Below are positions 30,526 to 39,838 of a stretch of 40,738 bases of DNA, one piece after another. The stretch is from a virus, in IMG/VR virus record IMGVR_UViG_3300050034_000297, positions 1 through 40,738 of that record; one strand, written 5' to 3'. The notes beneath the pieces were generated by a model, which was not told the DNA's origin, did not search any database, and worked only from the letters and a program-made list of their open reading frames with translations. Both the position numbers and the translations under genes were made by a program. Position 1 is the first letter of the stretch, and every line of letters begins with the position of its first letter.

Positions 30526-30929
30526 TGGTCAGAGTTAGAAATTATCGACCGGGCGAGTTTCTTCCTGCCCCCCTCCTGGACGTCGGAACCCCGATGATCG
30601 ACCCAGAATGGTGCTGGGTCGTAACGCCGGACAGTACAGACCTTCCTTTTGCAATTATTGTGGGATCGTTTGCGCATGGTTGGTTTATGCTTTGGCGTGT
30701 GATTGCAGTGCATCCTTTGCCCAAAGTAGTAGCGCCGCATTGGTTTCTTGAGGCTATGCCAAAAATACTCGAAAATGCTAAGAGGAAGGGTTGTGTGGCG
30801 CTGGTAACTCTTTTGGGAGATCAGTACCCACAAGAAGCAAAGTTCGCGCGAATCATTTTGCGCTTGGGAGGAAAGATTCTCCCTGTCCGTGGAAGTTTGG
30901 CCGTAATGCCTTTGGCCGGGAAGGAATAA
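30525..30929 (+). CDS. Phage GNAT-like small protein
   Basis: A 134-residue protein whose start overlaps the previous stop (TAATG). PFAIIVGSFAHGWFMLWRVIAVHP, followed by LEAMPKILENAKRKGCVALVTLL and KFARIILRLGGKILP, resembles the alpha/beta core of GNAT-type acetyltransferase-like phage proteins found beside tail-hub genes. The acetyl-CoA signature is not clear, so activity is uncertain. Copy 3 of the AGTAGTAGCGCCGCA word lies inside it. Confidence 0.55.
   Translation: MVRVRNYRPGEFLPAPLLDVGTPMIDPEWCWVVTPDSTDLPFAIIVGSFAHGWFMLWRVIAVHPLPKVVAPHWFLEAMPKILENAKRKGCVALVTLLGDQYPQEAKFARIILRLGGKILPVRGSLAVMPLAGKE
30723..30739 (+). repeat. Copy 3 of the AGTAGTAGCGCCGCA word
   Basis: AAAGTAGTAGCGCCGCA is identical over 17 bases to copy 1. 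Here it is read in a different frame (AAA GTA GTA GCG CCG CAT) than in copy 1, so the identity is not due to a shared peptide. Confidence 0.6.
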
Positions 30930-30930
30930 C

Positions 30931-31431
30931 ATGCCTGCAATTGGATTGGCTGGATGGGCAGCAATCGCTGCTTTGGCCGGTACGGGAGCGACTCTGGGAA
31001 ACAGCATCTACAACAAGGTGACTGACAATTCTGCCGCGACGTTGAGATCAGAGCAACAGGCTACGGCAAACCAGAAAGCTCTTACGGAAAAAGAAGCTGT
31101 TCTTGGGCAGCAGGGTAATACCCAAGCTGCTACAGGTGGATCTTTAACCGATAGTGGTTTCCAGGATTATGCCGCGCAATTGGCCGGGTATCCCGGGTAC
31201 AAGGACACTTCGGTCCTCACAACCGGAACGGGCACAGGCACTTCTGGAACATCGAGTACCTCGTTGGGCACCTCCGGAACGAGTACATCGGGAACGACTT
31301 CTTCCAACGACCTCACCGCTCTTTTGGCGCAACTCAATGCGGCAAATGGTGGCAACATTTCGGGGGGAACATCCACGAACCAGGCTCAATCGGCTACCGG
31401 AAGAATGGAACTGGCCACGCCATTTGTATAG
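30931..31431 (+). CDS. Candidate internal virion protein, Gly/Thr/Ser-rich
   Basis: A 166-residue protein with AAGGA before its ATG. It has a hydrophobic helical N-terminus (LAGWAAIAALAGTGATLGNSIYN), a polar middle with EQQATANQKALTEKEAVLG, and a Gly/Thr/Ser repeat linker (TGTGTGTSGTSSTS). Short proteins of this composition after the tail hub are usually internal virion proteins that exit with DNA. Assigned by context. Confidence 0.55.
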   Translation: MPAIGLAGWAAIAALAGTGATLGNSIYNKVTDNSAATLRSEQQATANQKALTEKEAVLGQQGNTQAATGGSLTDSGFQDYAAQLAGYPGYKDTSVLTTGTGTGTSGTSSTSLGTSGTSTSGTTSSNDLTALLAQLNAANGGNISGGTSTNQAQSATGRMELATPFV

Positions 31432-31440
31432 GAGATGATT

Positions 31441-32100
31441 ATGTCGAGTTTGTTGTCTAATTTGGGCAAGTTGGGCGGCGCGGGTGCAAACGGCGCAAGC
31501 AGTACAGGGGGCACCCTTAGCGACATCCTCGGCGCCGCGAAAATCGGTTCGACTGGTTACAACATGTACAACCAGTACGAAAACCAGCAGTACGAAAACA
31601 AAATTCGCGATCTTACCTCCAACCCCGCCAAGCTGGCTGCTTATGCTGCCCAGTTCGAAAAGCCGTTGACTGCCGGCCTAACGAGCGCTGTGGGAAACAA
31701 TACGCAGTCGTATCTCGCCAGCCGTGGCCTCTCCAGCTCGCCGCAGATCAGCCAGGAGGTCGAGGCACAGGCGATTGCCCCCTACGTGCAGAGCGAGCAA
31801 CAGGACGCCTACAAGACGGCTCTGGAAGCGTTGCAGCTAGGGTCCAAATCGGTGAGCGGTAGCAATGCGGGTTCCAACGCGCTTACTTCATTGAGCAGCC
31901 TTCTGTCCAAGCTGGGTGGAAGTGGCAACCAGATGACAGGACAGCAATTCAATCAGCTTTTGCAAGCGGGAACTGTCCCGACCGATACCTTGACCAATCC
32001 GACGGAAACGGATTACTCGCAATCGCAATCGATGCCGACACAGATTAATCCTGCGTTGCAAGCGGAAGAACCCGATTATTCGTCTGGATTCGGTGGCTAA
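31441..32100 (+). CDS. Candidate internal virion protein
   Basis: A 219-residue protein starting at 31441, with AGGAG six bases upstream; an ATG two codons earlier is also possible. Gly/Ser-rich ends flank helical segments (KIRDLTSNPAKLAAYAAQFEKPL, SQEVEAQAIAPYVQSEQQDAYKTALEALQL). YNMYNQYENQQYENK near residue 40 is Asn/Gln/Tyr-rich. Probably a DNA-ejection or internal head protein by position and composition. Confidence 0.55.
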   Translation: MSSLLSNLGKLGGAGANGASSTGGTLSDILGAAKIGSTGYNMYNQYENQQYENKIRDLTSNPAKLAAYAAQFEKPLTAGLTSAVGNNTQSYLASRGLSSSPQISQEVEAQAIAPYVQSEQQDAYKTALEALQLGSKSVSGSNAGSNALTSLSSLLSKLGGSGNQMTGQQFNQLLQAGTVPTDTLTNPTETDYSQSQSMPTQINPALQAEEPDYSSGFGG

Positions 32101-32102
32101 TC

Positions 32103-33803
32103 ATGGGTGGATTTCTGAATGCGCTTAGTGTTTTGGCTCCAGTCGCTCCTGCCGCTGCGCAGGCCGATGAATTGCGCCGTCAAAGAGCGGTTCAGGATGA
32201 ACAATTACAGCGTCAGCGCGATACCGCTGCGGTGCAAGCGCAAGAAGCGCAACAGCGAATTCGCAAGGGAAATGAACCCGTCATCTTCGGCAAACCGGAG
32301 TGGGATGCTGCGCAAAAGCAGTACAGTGTTTTGGCCCTCGATCCTGTAGGTAAGATCGTGCGCATGCCGGTCCCAGGTGGGGAAAGCCCTGAAGCGGAGC
32401 AGAGTCGCAGAGCCAAGCAGGAAGTCGCAACATTCAAGGAAGTTACTGGTCGCGATCCTACGCCGGAAGAGCAGGTGCAGATGGCATATTCGGTGCTTGG
32501 CGTGAAAATGCCTACGCCGGTGCGAGAACGGATGAAAGTTAGTTCTCCGGTGCCAGTGGACAAGTCAATTTCATCCACAGGATGGGCCACGGCGACATAC
32601 GATTTGGATACCGGTGCAGTGAAATATTACGAACCTGCTGCGGCTCAGCGTGGATATATTCCGCGCGAAACGACAAGCCGTAGATTTGATCCGGGTTCGG
32701 GTATGTGGATCGACACGATTTCGGTGTCGCGCCCTACAGATGTGGGGACTCCGCTTCCGGCACCGGGAACGCCTTCCGCAGCGCCCGGTGGCGGAGTCGC
32801 ACAACCGTCCGCTGCTCCTGCATCGGCGGCACCATCCCCTGCACCATCCACGGGAGAGTTGACTCCTGCTGCTCCTGGGTTGCAGCGCATTTTTGCAAAG
32901 AAACCGGGATACCATCTCGTAACCAATCCGGCAGAAAAACAGCGCGTGTATTACCAGTCGGACGCGAATCCGAGCGACCTCATCCCTGCGCGAACGGGTG
33001 TAGGCGGTCACGTTAGCGCTCGTCCTATCGCTGGTGCGGGTATGGGTGCTACTGCTGCGCCTTCTGTCCACAGATCGCCAGCTACGGCCACTGCGGCGGG
33101 AGGATATACTCCTCCGCAGGTTTTACGCTACCCGTCTATGCGCGAGGACATTCGGAAGCGTGCGGACTCGATTGCGTCTTTGCAGAACAATGTAGTCGGT
33201 ATGGGTAATGATCCTTTATGGAATTATGCGGATTTGTTCGATAATCCACAGACCCGTCGGGCGATCAACTTGGCTCTTACCGCCACTATGAATCCAACTC
33301 CCACGTCAGTGGCAATTGCGGGCATCAAGGAAGCTCTTGGTACAAAATTTGGGATTACCAATTGGGCGCAAGGAACTCAGAGCAACAACGTTACAGAAAC
33401 TCGCGATCAAGTTCAAAAAATCGGGGGTGATCGTGCGCTTGAACTCGTTGATCGCTTGGCAGAGTTAAAAGGCGCAATTCCAACGCTGCGCACGATCACT
33501 GGCGCATCGGCGGCGCAAGCTTCGATCGCCCCCCTGCTGCAAGAATCTCCTGTGATTAATTCTTCGAATTCTTTTGATTTTCGCAAAAGAATTGCGTTGA
33601 TGGAGAGATCGATGGCTTCGGCATTAAGAGCTGATCCTACGATCAATCAGAATTACGTAAATTGGCTGTTCAAGATGGCGGATGAAGCTGATCCGATGAA
33701 GGTGAGAGCGCCGCAATCGGGTGGTAATAAATCAACTCCTCGCGGGACAAAGGGCGCACCGACGACAGCGGAACAGTATCTCCAGTCGAAGGGGGTGAAA
33801 TAA
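32103..33803 (+). CDS. Large internal virion protein candidate
   Basis: A 566-residue protein. An N-terminal coiled coil (ADELRRQRAVQDEQLQRQRDTAAVQAQEAQQR) is followed by a mixed region, a Pro/Ala/Ser-rich linker (about 240-275), and helical C-terminal parts (MREDIRKRADSIASLQNN, RDQVQKIGGDRALELVDRLAELKG). No transglycosylase or peptidase motif is seen. Consistent with an ejection protein. It overlaps the next gene by one base (TAATG). Confidence 0.55.
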   Translation: MGGFLNALSVLAPVAPAAAQADELRRQRAVQDEQLQRQRDTAAVQAQEAQQRIRKGNEPVIFGKPEWDAAQKQYSVLALDPVGKIVRMPVPGGESPEAEQSRRAKQEVATFKEVTGRDPTPEEQVQMAYSVLGVKMPTPVRERMKVSSPVPVDKSISSTGWATATYDLDTGAVKYYEPAAAQRGYIPRETTSRRFDPGSGMWIDTISVSRPTDVGTPLPAPGTPSAAPGGGVAQPSAAPASAAPSPAPSTGELTPAAPGLQRIFAKKPGYHLVTNPAEKQRVYYQSDANPSDLIPARTGVGGHVSARPIAGAGMGATAAPSVHRSPATATAAGGYTPPQVLRYPSMREDIRKRADSIASLQNNVVGMGNDPLWNYADLFDNPQTRRAINLALTATMNPTPTSVAIAGIKEALGTKFGITNWAQGTQSNNVTETRDQVQKIGGDRALELVDRLAELKGAIPTLRTITGASAAQASIAPLLQESPVINSSNSFDFRKRIALMERSMASALRADPTINQNYVNWLFKMADEADPMKVRAPQSGGNKSTPRGTKGAPTTAEQYLQSKGVK

Positions 33804-35611
33804 TGCCTACCCCCACTGTTTCGCAGACGCTTCAGGACCCGAAGTTTTACGGGTTGCCGTCGAATGAGCAGCAGAAAGTGCTGGCGCGTCTTGACCCTTC
33901 CTATGCCCGGTTACCACTCACGGAGAGAAACCGCGTTTTGCAAATTGGGAAGGGAAAGTATGGCGGTTCCTCCTCGGGAGTGACCCCGGCACCGGTGCAG
34001 CAACCGCAAGCGCAACAGCCACAGACAGGATTATGGGGCGGTGTAGGCAACGAGATTGCCGGTGCGGGCAAAGGCGTTCTGTCGCTGTTCCGCGCACCCG
34101 AAACGCCGACCGAGCAGAGAATAGTAAATGGAGGAAATTTTGGTTCGCTCATTATTTATCGTTTAGGCAAAGGCGAAATTGAATCGCGCAAAGAAGCATT
34201 TAAGCAGGCAGGACAGCAGTGGAAGGGTGCCGGAAAGATTCGCGACCCTTTGGCGAGGAACTTGGAACGTGCGCGCAGTGCGACCACGGCGGCTGCTGGT
34301 GCGTTTCCTTCCGTTGGTATGGGTGGAATTGCCGCAGGCTTGAACCGCACGGCGGATACGGGAAATATCCCGGAGTTGTGGGGCCGTGGATTGGTTGATG
34401 CGAGTTTGCTGGCATTGGGTTTGAAGCCCGTGACAGGAGCGGTAACGAAAGCCGCTATCCGTCCTGTGTCTCGCTACTTCCCAAAAGAGATTCCTGTCGG
34501 GGAAACGAAAATCCCTGTTCTTGCGGGGGAAGCTGCCCCGGAAGGGTCGCGCGTTGCAAACGTCACTGAACGCTACAAACGTACAGGTGGCGGTGGCAGG
34601 GTGGCACCGTTCACGCCGCAGGGATCGGAATTGCTTGAAAGATTCGGACGTCGGCAGCATGAATCCGCGCGCGAGGCTATGCGCAGCAGTTTGCAAAAAT
34701 CGGGGGGAATAGCGCGGCCGTCGGCTCAAGAGACGCCCGGTGGAATGGCGTACGATGCGGCGCAGAACTTGCGCTCGCAGGCAAAGCCTCTCTACCAGCA
34801 GGTAGATGCTTCGCTGACCCGGGTTCCTGAATCGTTCGATAAAGTCTCGCGGATCATGCAGGATGCTGTGAGGAAAGCGCAAGATCGTGGAGCGCCAATC
34901 GGTGACCAACTCGATCCCGTACATCCGTTCCAAGGGGTGCAAGCGATTCGCTCCGAACTGTTGCGTCAGTCGCGCGCATTAGCTGCGACAGATCCGGCCA
35001 AGGCGGCAGCGGTTAGTCAAGAGGCCGAAAATTTAACCAATAGTCTTGAAACGTCTTTGAGGGCGAGCAAGAACCCAGAGCTTTATCGAAGCTGGAAGAA
35101 GGCGAATAACCTTTGGACGCAGTATCACGCGATGGATGAGGTGACTAAAGCATTGGACCGGGTGACCAAGGGCACGCCCATGGAGGCGCAGGCCCCCGGC
35201 ATGGCGCAAGCACCTACGCAGATTCAGGGCGCATCGCTTGTGGAGACGCTGAACAAGCTCGATCGTACCCGTCGTGGAATGCGCGTGGCAGAGGGCAAGG
35301 GAGACTTGACTGCGGCTCTTGGTCCAGAACAGGCACGGGCTATGCGCAACGTTGCCGACATCCTCGACCGTGCACAAAGAACCTCGGTCACACCGACAAA
35401 GCCATTGCTCCAAGGTGTGTTCTATGGCCGTCCCGTCGTGGAAATTATCCGGCGCATGGGCCAGCGTCCATTCGTCAATGCTATGACCGGACGTGGGTTT
35501 GCATACGCGATCAACAAACTTGCGGAATCGCCACAAGGACCGGCGGCAGCTTACTGGACAACGCGTGCATTGTCTGCGGCACAACAACAAGGAAACGAAG
35601 GTCAGCAATGA
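33803..35611 (+). CDS. Large internal virion protein candidate
   Basis: A 602-residue protein with GGGGGTGA before its ATG. It contains a disordered Gln/Pro-rich linker near residue 65, helices (RIMQDAVRKAQDRG, RSELLRQSRALAATDPAKAAAVSQEAENLTNSLETSL), and a basic C-terminal region ending in GQQ. The composition matches ejection proteins that follow the tail hub in podoviruses. No lytic-transglycosylase motif was found by eye. Confidence 0.55.
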   Translation: MPTPTVSQTLQDPKFYGLPSNEQQKVLARLDPSYARLPLTERNRVLQIGKGKYGGSSSGVTPAPVQQPQAQQPQTGLWGGVGNEIAGAGKGVLSLFRAPETPTEQRIVNGGNFGSLIIYRLGKGEIESRKEAFKQAGQQWKGAGKIRDPLARNLERARSATTAAAGAFPSVGMGGIAAGLNRTADTGNIPELWGRGLVDASLLALGLKPVTGAVTKAAIRPVSRYFPKEIPVGETKIPVLAGEAAPEGSRVANVTERYKRTGGGGRVAPFTPQGSELLERFGRRQHESAREAMRSSLQKSGGIARPSAQETPGGMAYDAAQNLRSQAKPLYQQVDASLTRVPESFDKVSRIMQDAVRKAQDRGAPIGDQLDPVHPFQGVQAIRSELLRQSRALAATDPAKAAAVSQEAENLTNSLETSLRASKNPELYRSWKKANNLWTQYHAMDEVTKALDRVTKGTPMEAQAPGMAQAPTQIQGASLVETLNKLDRTRRGMRVAEGKGDLTAALGPEQARAMRNVADILDRAQRTSVTPTKPLLQGVFYGRPVVEIIRRMGQRPFVNAMTGRGFAYAINKLAESPQGPAAAYWTTRALSAAQQQGNEGQQ

Positions 35612-37377
35612 AAATCTTAATGAAAGTGCTTCTGATTCTGTCTTGTGCGTTGTGCCCTCTGACCACGTGGGCGCAATCCCCAGTCGCCGTCACAGCGACC
35701 GTGACCGGCGCGAATGGTGTTGTGTACGCAAATGGCACGTATAACATCCAGCTTGCGGACGCCAGCGGCAACGCATTGCAGCAAGCGACCATTGGCCCGA
35801 CCACGATCACGCAAACGCAGATTTCAGGAACGCTCAGCGCTTCCGGTGCGCTGACGGCAAATCTCTATGCGAATGCGAATTTCTATCCCGTGGGGACGAA
35901 ATGGGAATTCAATGTTTGTTCGGTTGCGCCCTCGCTCACGCTTCCGATTACCGTGACCGCTCAAGTGTGCTTCAACGTCGGAGTAACGATTTCTGGTGCG
36001 GGAAGCATCTCATCCGCATTGAGCGCAGCGGCTCCGGCAGTGTATCTGTTCAATCCCATCACGGGGCAGAGTTCAGCAAGTTCGTCATCGCCCGTTTCCA
36101 ATCTCTCGGGTGGCGTGCTTGGATCGCTGCCGTACCAGAGCGCGGCGAGCACGACCGCGTTCCTGGCACCGAACACGACCACAACTTTGGACGTGTTGGC
36201 GCAGACAGGTACGGGCACAGTAGGAGCGGCTCCTGTATGGTTGGCAACAAGCGGAACAGGAAATGTGGCGCGTGTTATTTCGCCAACATTTACGACGCCA
36301 AACCTCGGTGCCGCAACCTCAAGCGCCATGACAATTACTGGCCTGACAGTTGGCAACTGCGTGCAGGTCACTACCGGTGGCTTGTTGACGACGACTACTA
36401 GCGCGTGCGGCACCAGCTCTGGCACCATCACCGATACAGGAAGTCCCGTCTCCGGCAATCTGGCTTTCTTCAGCGGCGCCACATCGATCACGAGTGGAAA
36501 TTTGACCGGCGACGTGACCACAAGCGGCACGGCAGCTACAACTCTGGCGACGGTAAATTCGAACGTTGGGAGTTTTGGTTCCTCGACCGCAATCCCGTCG
36601 TTCACCGTCAACGCCAAGGGACTTATCACAGCGGCAAGCACCAATGCAGTGATTGCTCCTGCCGGTACGTTGACGGGCACGACACTAGCCTCGAACGTGG
36701 TTACATCCTCCTTGACTAGCGTAGGGACGATTACAACTGGTGTGTGGAATGGGACGGCAATCGCCAACGCTAACCTTGCCAGCAGCGCTACGACGGTGAA
36801 TGGACAGACCTGCACCCTTGGTAGCACTTGCACAGTAACGGCGGTGGCGGCAGCAGGAACGCTGACGGGGACAACGTTGGCTAGCAATGTCGTCTCATCC
36901 TCGCTTACCAGCGTAGGCACCTTGGCCAATCTGACAGTCACCAACGCGCCAATCTTTACTGCTCTGACTGGATATCTCTACGGCAACGGCAGCAGTGCGG
37001 TGACAGCATCGACAACCATTCCTTACTCCGCACTCAGTGGTTCTCCTGCAACTTTTGGCACAGCTACCAACTGTTCCAGTTCAGCGTCACCTGCGGTTTG
37101 TGCGTCAGCGGCTGCTGGAAGTGTAGCTCTCCCGACCAATGCTGTATCGAGTTCGATCGTAGTTAACACGACAGCGGTAACAGCAAATAGCCAGATTTTT
37201 GCTTTCGTCGATGACTCGCTCAGTACCAAGTTGGGGGTCACCTGCAATTCCACGATTGCCACTTTGGTCGGTGGTTTGGCCGTGACAGCTAGAACGGCCG
37301 GAACATCGTTCACCATCAGCAACAATGTAGCAATTGTCGCCAACCCGCTGTGTGTAAGTTACTTGGTTGTCAATTAA
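35608..37377 (+). CDS. Fibre-like repeat protein with signal peptide
   Basis: A 589-residue protein. It begins with a clear signal peptide (MKILMKVLLILSCALCPLTTWA, cleavage after the A-Q-S region). It continues as a Thr/Ser/Ala/Val-rich beta structure, starting VTATVTGANGVVYANGTY. Two copies of AGTLTGTTLASNVV-x-SSLTSVGT (around residues 350 and 412) are a tail-fibre repeat type. Six or more Cys pairs would be odd in a cytoplasmic virion protein. It starts in an ATGA overlap with AAGG upstream. It is a fibre by context, although an exported accessory protein cannot be excluded. Confidence 0.65.
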   Translation: MKILMKVLLILSCALCPLTTWAQSPVAVTATVTGANGVVYANGTYNIQLADASGNALQQATIGPTTITQTQISGTLSASGALTANLYANANFYPVGTKWEFNVCSVAPSLTLPITVTAQVCFNVGVTISGAGSISSALSAAAPAVYLFNPITGQSSASSSSPVSNLSGGVLGSLPYQSAASTTAFLAPNTTTTLDVLAQTGTGTVGAAPVWLATSGTGNVARVISPTFTTPNLGAATSSAMTITGLTVGNCVQVTTGGLLTTTTSACGTSSGTITDTGSPVSGNLAFFSGATSITSGNLTGDVTTSGTAATTLATVNSNVGSFGSSTAIPSFTVNAKGLITAASTNAVIAPAGTLTGTTLASNVVTSSLTSVGTITTGVWNGTAIANANLASSATTVNGQTCTLGSTCTVTAVAAAGTLTGTTLASNVVSSSLTSVGTLANLTVTNAPIFTALTGYLYGNGSSAVTASTTIPYSALSGSPATFGTATNCSSSASPAVCASAAAGSVALPTNAVSSSIVVNTTAVTANSQIFAFVDDSLSTKLGVTCNSTIATLVGGLAVTARTAGTSFTISNNVAIVANPLCVSYLVVN

Positions 37378-37390
37378 AGGGAGTTTGGCC

Positions 37391-39814
37391 ATGCGTTTGA
37401 AATGGATTGAAAAAATCGTAGCATTCTTTGTTTTGGCGGCCGCGTTTTCTGTTGCCCAAATTCCCGCCGGTTTTGTGAAAGTGACAGCTACTGTTCCTTC
37501 GTTGGCCAATGGCGCTTATGGCGCTGCATGGACGAACCTGTCTAGCTCTTCGCAACTTGCGCTACTCGGTGGCCTGAGCACGTTTCAGCAGACGGTGAAC
37601 GGGACTTTCGACGCGAGCGGCAGCGCTACTATGCTGCTCGCCGACACTGCGCAGATCATTCCTTCGCCGAGCACGTGGACGTTCCAGTTCTCGTTCTCTT
37701 GCCCCACAGGATCGCCTTCAGGTGGATTCTTCGTGGCGGTCGCAGTAACTGGTGGCGGTGGCACTGAAGACATCAGCAGCCAAATTACTGCGGCGCTGCC
37801 GACCACTCCTTGCGGAGGTGCGCTTCCTAGCACGTACGTTTCGAAAACGGATACCGACACGCAGACCATGGCGGGAGGTCTTAACGCGCCAACATTCAAC
37901 GGAAGCGTAAACAGTGTCATAAACGTAATGTCTGCTCCATATAATGCAAAGTGCGATGGATCGACGGATGACTCAGTTGCATTGCAAGCATCAATCAATG
38001 CGGCTGAAACTGTGGATTCCAGCAATGCTCAGTCAGCAGTCCTTATCCCATCTGGACATACATGCGTGTTTGGAACGACTCTATACGTTGCCTCTTCTGG
38101 GATTAACAGCATATTTATTCAGGGAGGAGTGCCTAGGCCGGATAACACCGGTTCTATTCTTGCCTATACGGGGAGTGGAAATGCGATAGAAATCAGTGAT
38201 GGCGGATCATCGGGAGAGTCGGTAACAATCGATAGTTTAGAAATTGAGTGCAAAAGAGATTTACTTGGGACAAATACCTGCGGGACGCTTATAAATATTG
38301 GATCCGTAGATGGCCCAATATACATAACTAATGACTATATTTCTGGAGAGCATGGGTATTCTTCCGGTTCTGGCAGCGGCGGGGCATCGAATGGAATAGT
38401 CTGTGCGGAATGCGGTATTCAAATATCTATTAAGGACAATTTAATCTTTAACTTTTTATCCGCAGCTGTCAAAATCTTAAGAGGGACAAATGTCAGTATA
38501 GCAAACAACCAAATTTTCAATGCTCCAGTAGGAGTTTATGCCGGAGGAGTAGGACCCGCCACTATTTCCTACAACTATTTTGAGCTCATAGGCTACGGAA
38601 TTGAGCTTACAAACAGCTACGACTGGACCCGTGCCGAGTTTGATATCCACGACAATCAATTCAATCTAGAATTCAGTCCTCCGCTGGCTAGGGATACTAG
38701 CACGTCATCCAGCAGCGTAACCATTGGAACCGGGACTTTGAATTTTACTGTTTCTTCTGGCCTTGGATTTTACGCTGGAGAAACATTCCGGGCATCATAT
38801 TCTGGAGATTCTACCCCAACGAATTGGGTGCAAGGAACTGTCTCTAGCTATTCCGGAACATCTCTTGTCATCAACTCGACATCTATTGGCGGTTCTGGTA
38901 CATACAGCGCATGGGACATTCTTGCAGGAGGCCAGATGTTCTTAGGCACTCAGCGCTGCCTATATGTTACTGATGAAACTCCTACTACTGAGTGGGGCCT
39001 GATGGGATCATTTAAGCATAATCAGTGCAACGAAAGCACCGGATATGTTTTTGGGTCTGGTGGAATTTCCCCTTATGGAATCGACTTCGAAGTATCTAAC
39101 ACGGCAAGCAGAGACGTGCGTTTTGAGTTTGAAGATAATCAAATTGCGGGAATTACAACTAGTGGAGTTTATTCCAGTACGTCTGTACCTACGATTGAGT
39201 ATTGGGATAATTTAGTAACATCTAATTTCGGCCGATCTTCGGTGTCTGGTCTAACTCTCCCCCAGGTTAGCGGAATAGCAACATTTTACACGCCCATCGT
39301 ATCAAGCGCCGATGGAGATACTGTTCTTCCAGGGACAACATATCTGCCGTCTTTAGGAAGCGCCACTTCTACGACCAATTATTCTAGCAATACATTTATT
39401 ATTCAAAGTTCGTATTGGACCGGATCTGCTAGCAATTCGGCAAGCTGGTCGCTGTCTTCGTCTCATGGATCTGGATCTAACCCATCTAACAATCTTAATT
39501 TATCGTTTAGCGGAGATTCCTCCTATACTAGCCTAGTTATCGGGGCAAATCTGCAAGTTACCGGTGGAGGATACTATATTGGAAGCAATGAGGTTATCCC
39601 TTCTAGCGCCACGGGGTACACTGGGTCAGGAAAAGTAGTCTTATCTACTTCTCCAACTTTTACGGGAACAATCACGGATGGTAGTAATACAATACCGACC
39701 GTTGGATCAACTACAGCTGGTCAAGCATCGTGCACCAAGTCGGTTGGCCCCCCTGTTATTATCGGATATTGTTCGACGGTCGTAAGCTCATCCGGATCAT
39801 GCACATGCAATTAA
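37391..39814 (+). CDS. Tailspike-like protein with beta-helix and signal peptide
   Basis: An 807-residue protein starting at 37391 (GGGAG seven bases upstream). It begins with a signal-like segment (MRLKWIEKIVAFFVLAAAFSVAQ), then a VTATVPS region. From about residue 175 a right-handed beta-helix of the pectate-lyase type follows: the NAKCDGSTDDSVALQASINAA start, then repeated NxxI/GxxxxNN turns. Residues 330-600 look like a typical spike shaft. The C-terminus is Ser/Thr-rich with several Cys. It probably binds or cuts a surface glycan. Base use turns AT-rich within this gene. Confidence 0.75.
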   Translation: MRLKWIEKIVAFFVLAAAFSVAQIPAGFVKVTATVPSLANGAYGAAWTNLSSSSQLALLGGLSTFQQTVNGTFDASGSATMLLADTAQIIPSPSTWTFQFSFSCPTGSPSGGFFVAVAVTGGGGTEDISSQITAALPTTPCGGALPSTYVSKTDTDTQTMAGGLNAPTFNGSVNSVINVMSAPYNAKCDGSTDDSVALQASINAAETVDSSNAQSAVLIPSGHTCVFGTTLYVASSGINSIFIQGGVPRPDNTGSILAYTGSGNAIEISDGGSSGESVTIDSLEIECKRDLLGTNTCGTLINIGSVDGPIYITNDYISGEHGYSSGSGSGGASNGIVCAECGIQISIKDNLIFNFLSAAVKILRGTNVSIANNQIFNAPVGVYAGGVGPATISYNYFELIGYGIELTNSYDWTRAEFDIHDNQFNLEFSPPLARDTSTSSSSVTIGTGTLNFTVSSGLGFYAGETFRASYSGDSTPTNWVQGTVSSYSGTSLVINSTSIGGSGTYSAWDILAGGQMFLGTQRCLYVTDETPTTEWGLMGSFKHNQCNESTGYVFGSGGISPYGIDFEVSNTASRDVRFEFEDNQIAGITTSGVYSSTSVPTIEYWDNLVTSNFGRSSVSGLTLPQVSGIATFYTPIVSSADGDTVLPGTTYLPSLGSATSTTNYSSNTFIIQSSYWTGSASNSASWSLSSSHGSGSNPSNNLNLSFSGDSSYTSLVIGANLQVTGGGYYIGSNEVIPSSATGYTGSGKVVLSTSPTFTGTITDGSNTIPTVGSTTAGQASCTKSVGPPVIIGYCSTVVSSSGSCTCN

Positions 39815-39838
39815 ACTTTGATTCCGATGGAAATTCTG

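Noticed and set aside
33707-33717. Another copy of the AGCGCCGCAA word
   Set aside because: Only about ten bases match (GAGCGCCGCAATC) and the GTAGT half is missing, so I did not count it with the four copies.
35961-36944. A 327-residue leftward frame opposite the fibre gene
   Set aside because: It is the antisense of a Thr/Ser/Ala/Val-rich repeat gene, where stops are rare in both directions. It has no ribosome site and only Val/Pro/Ala-rich low-complexity sequence.
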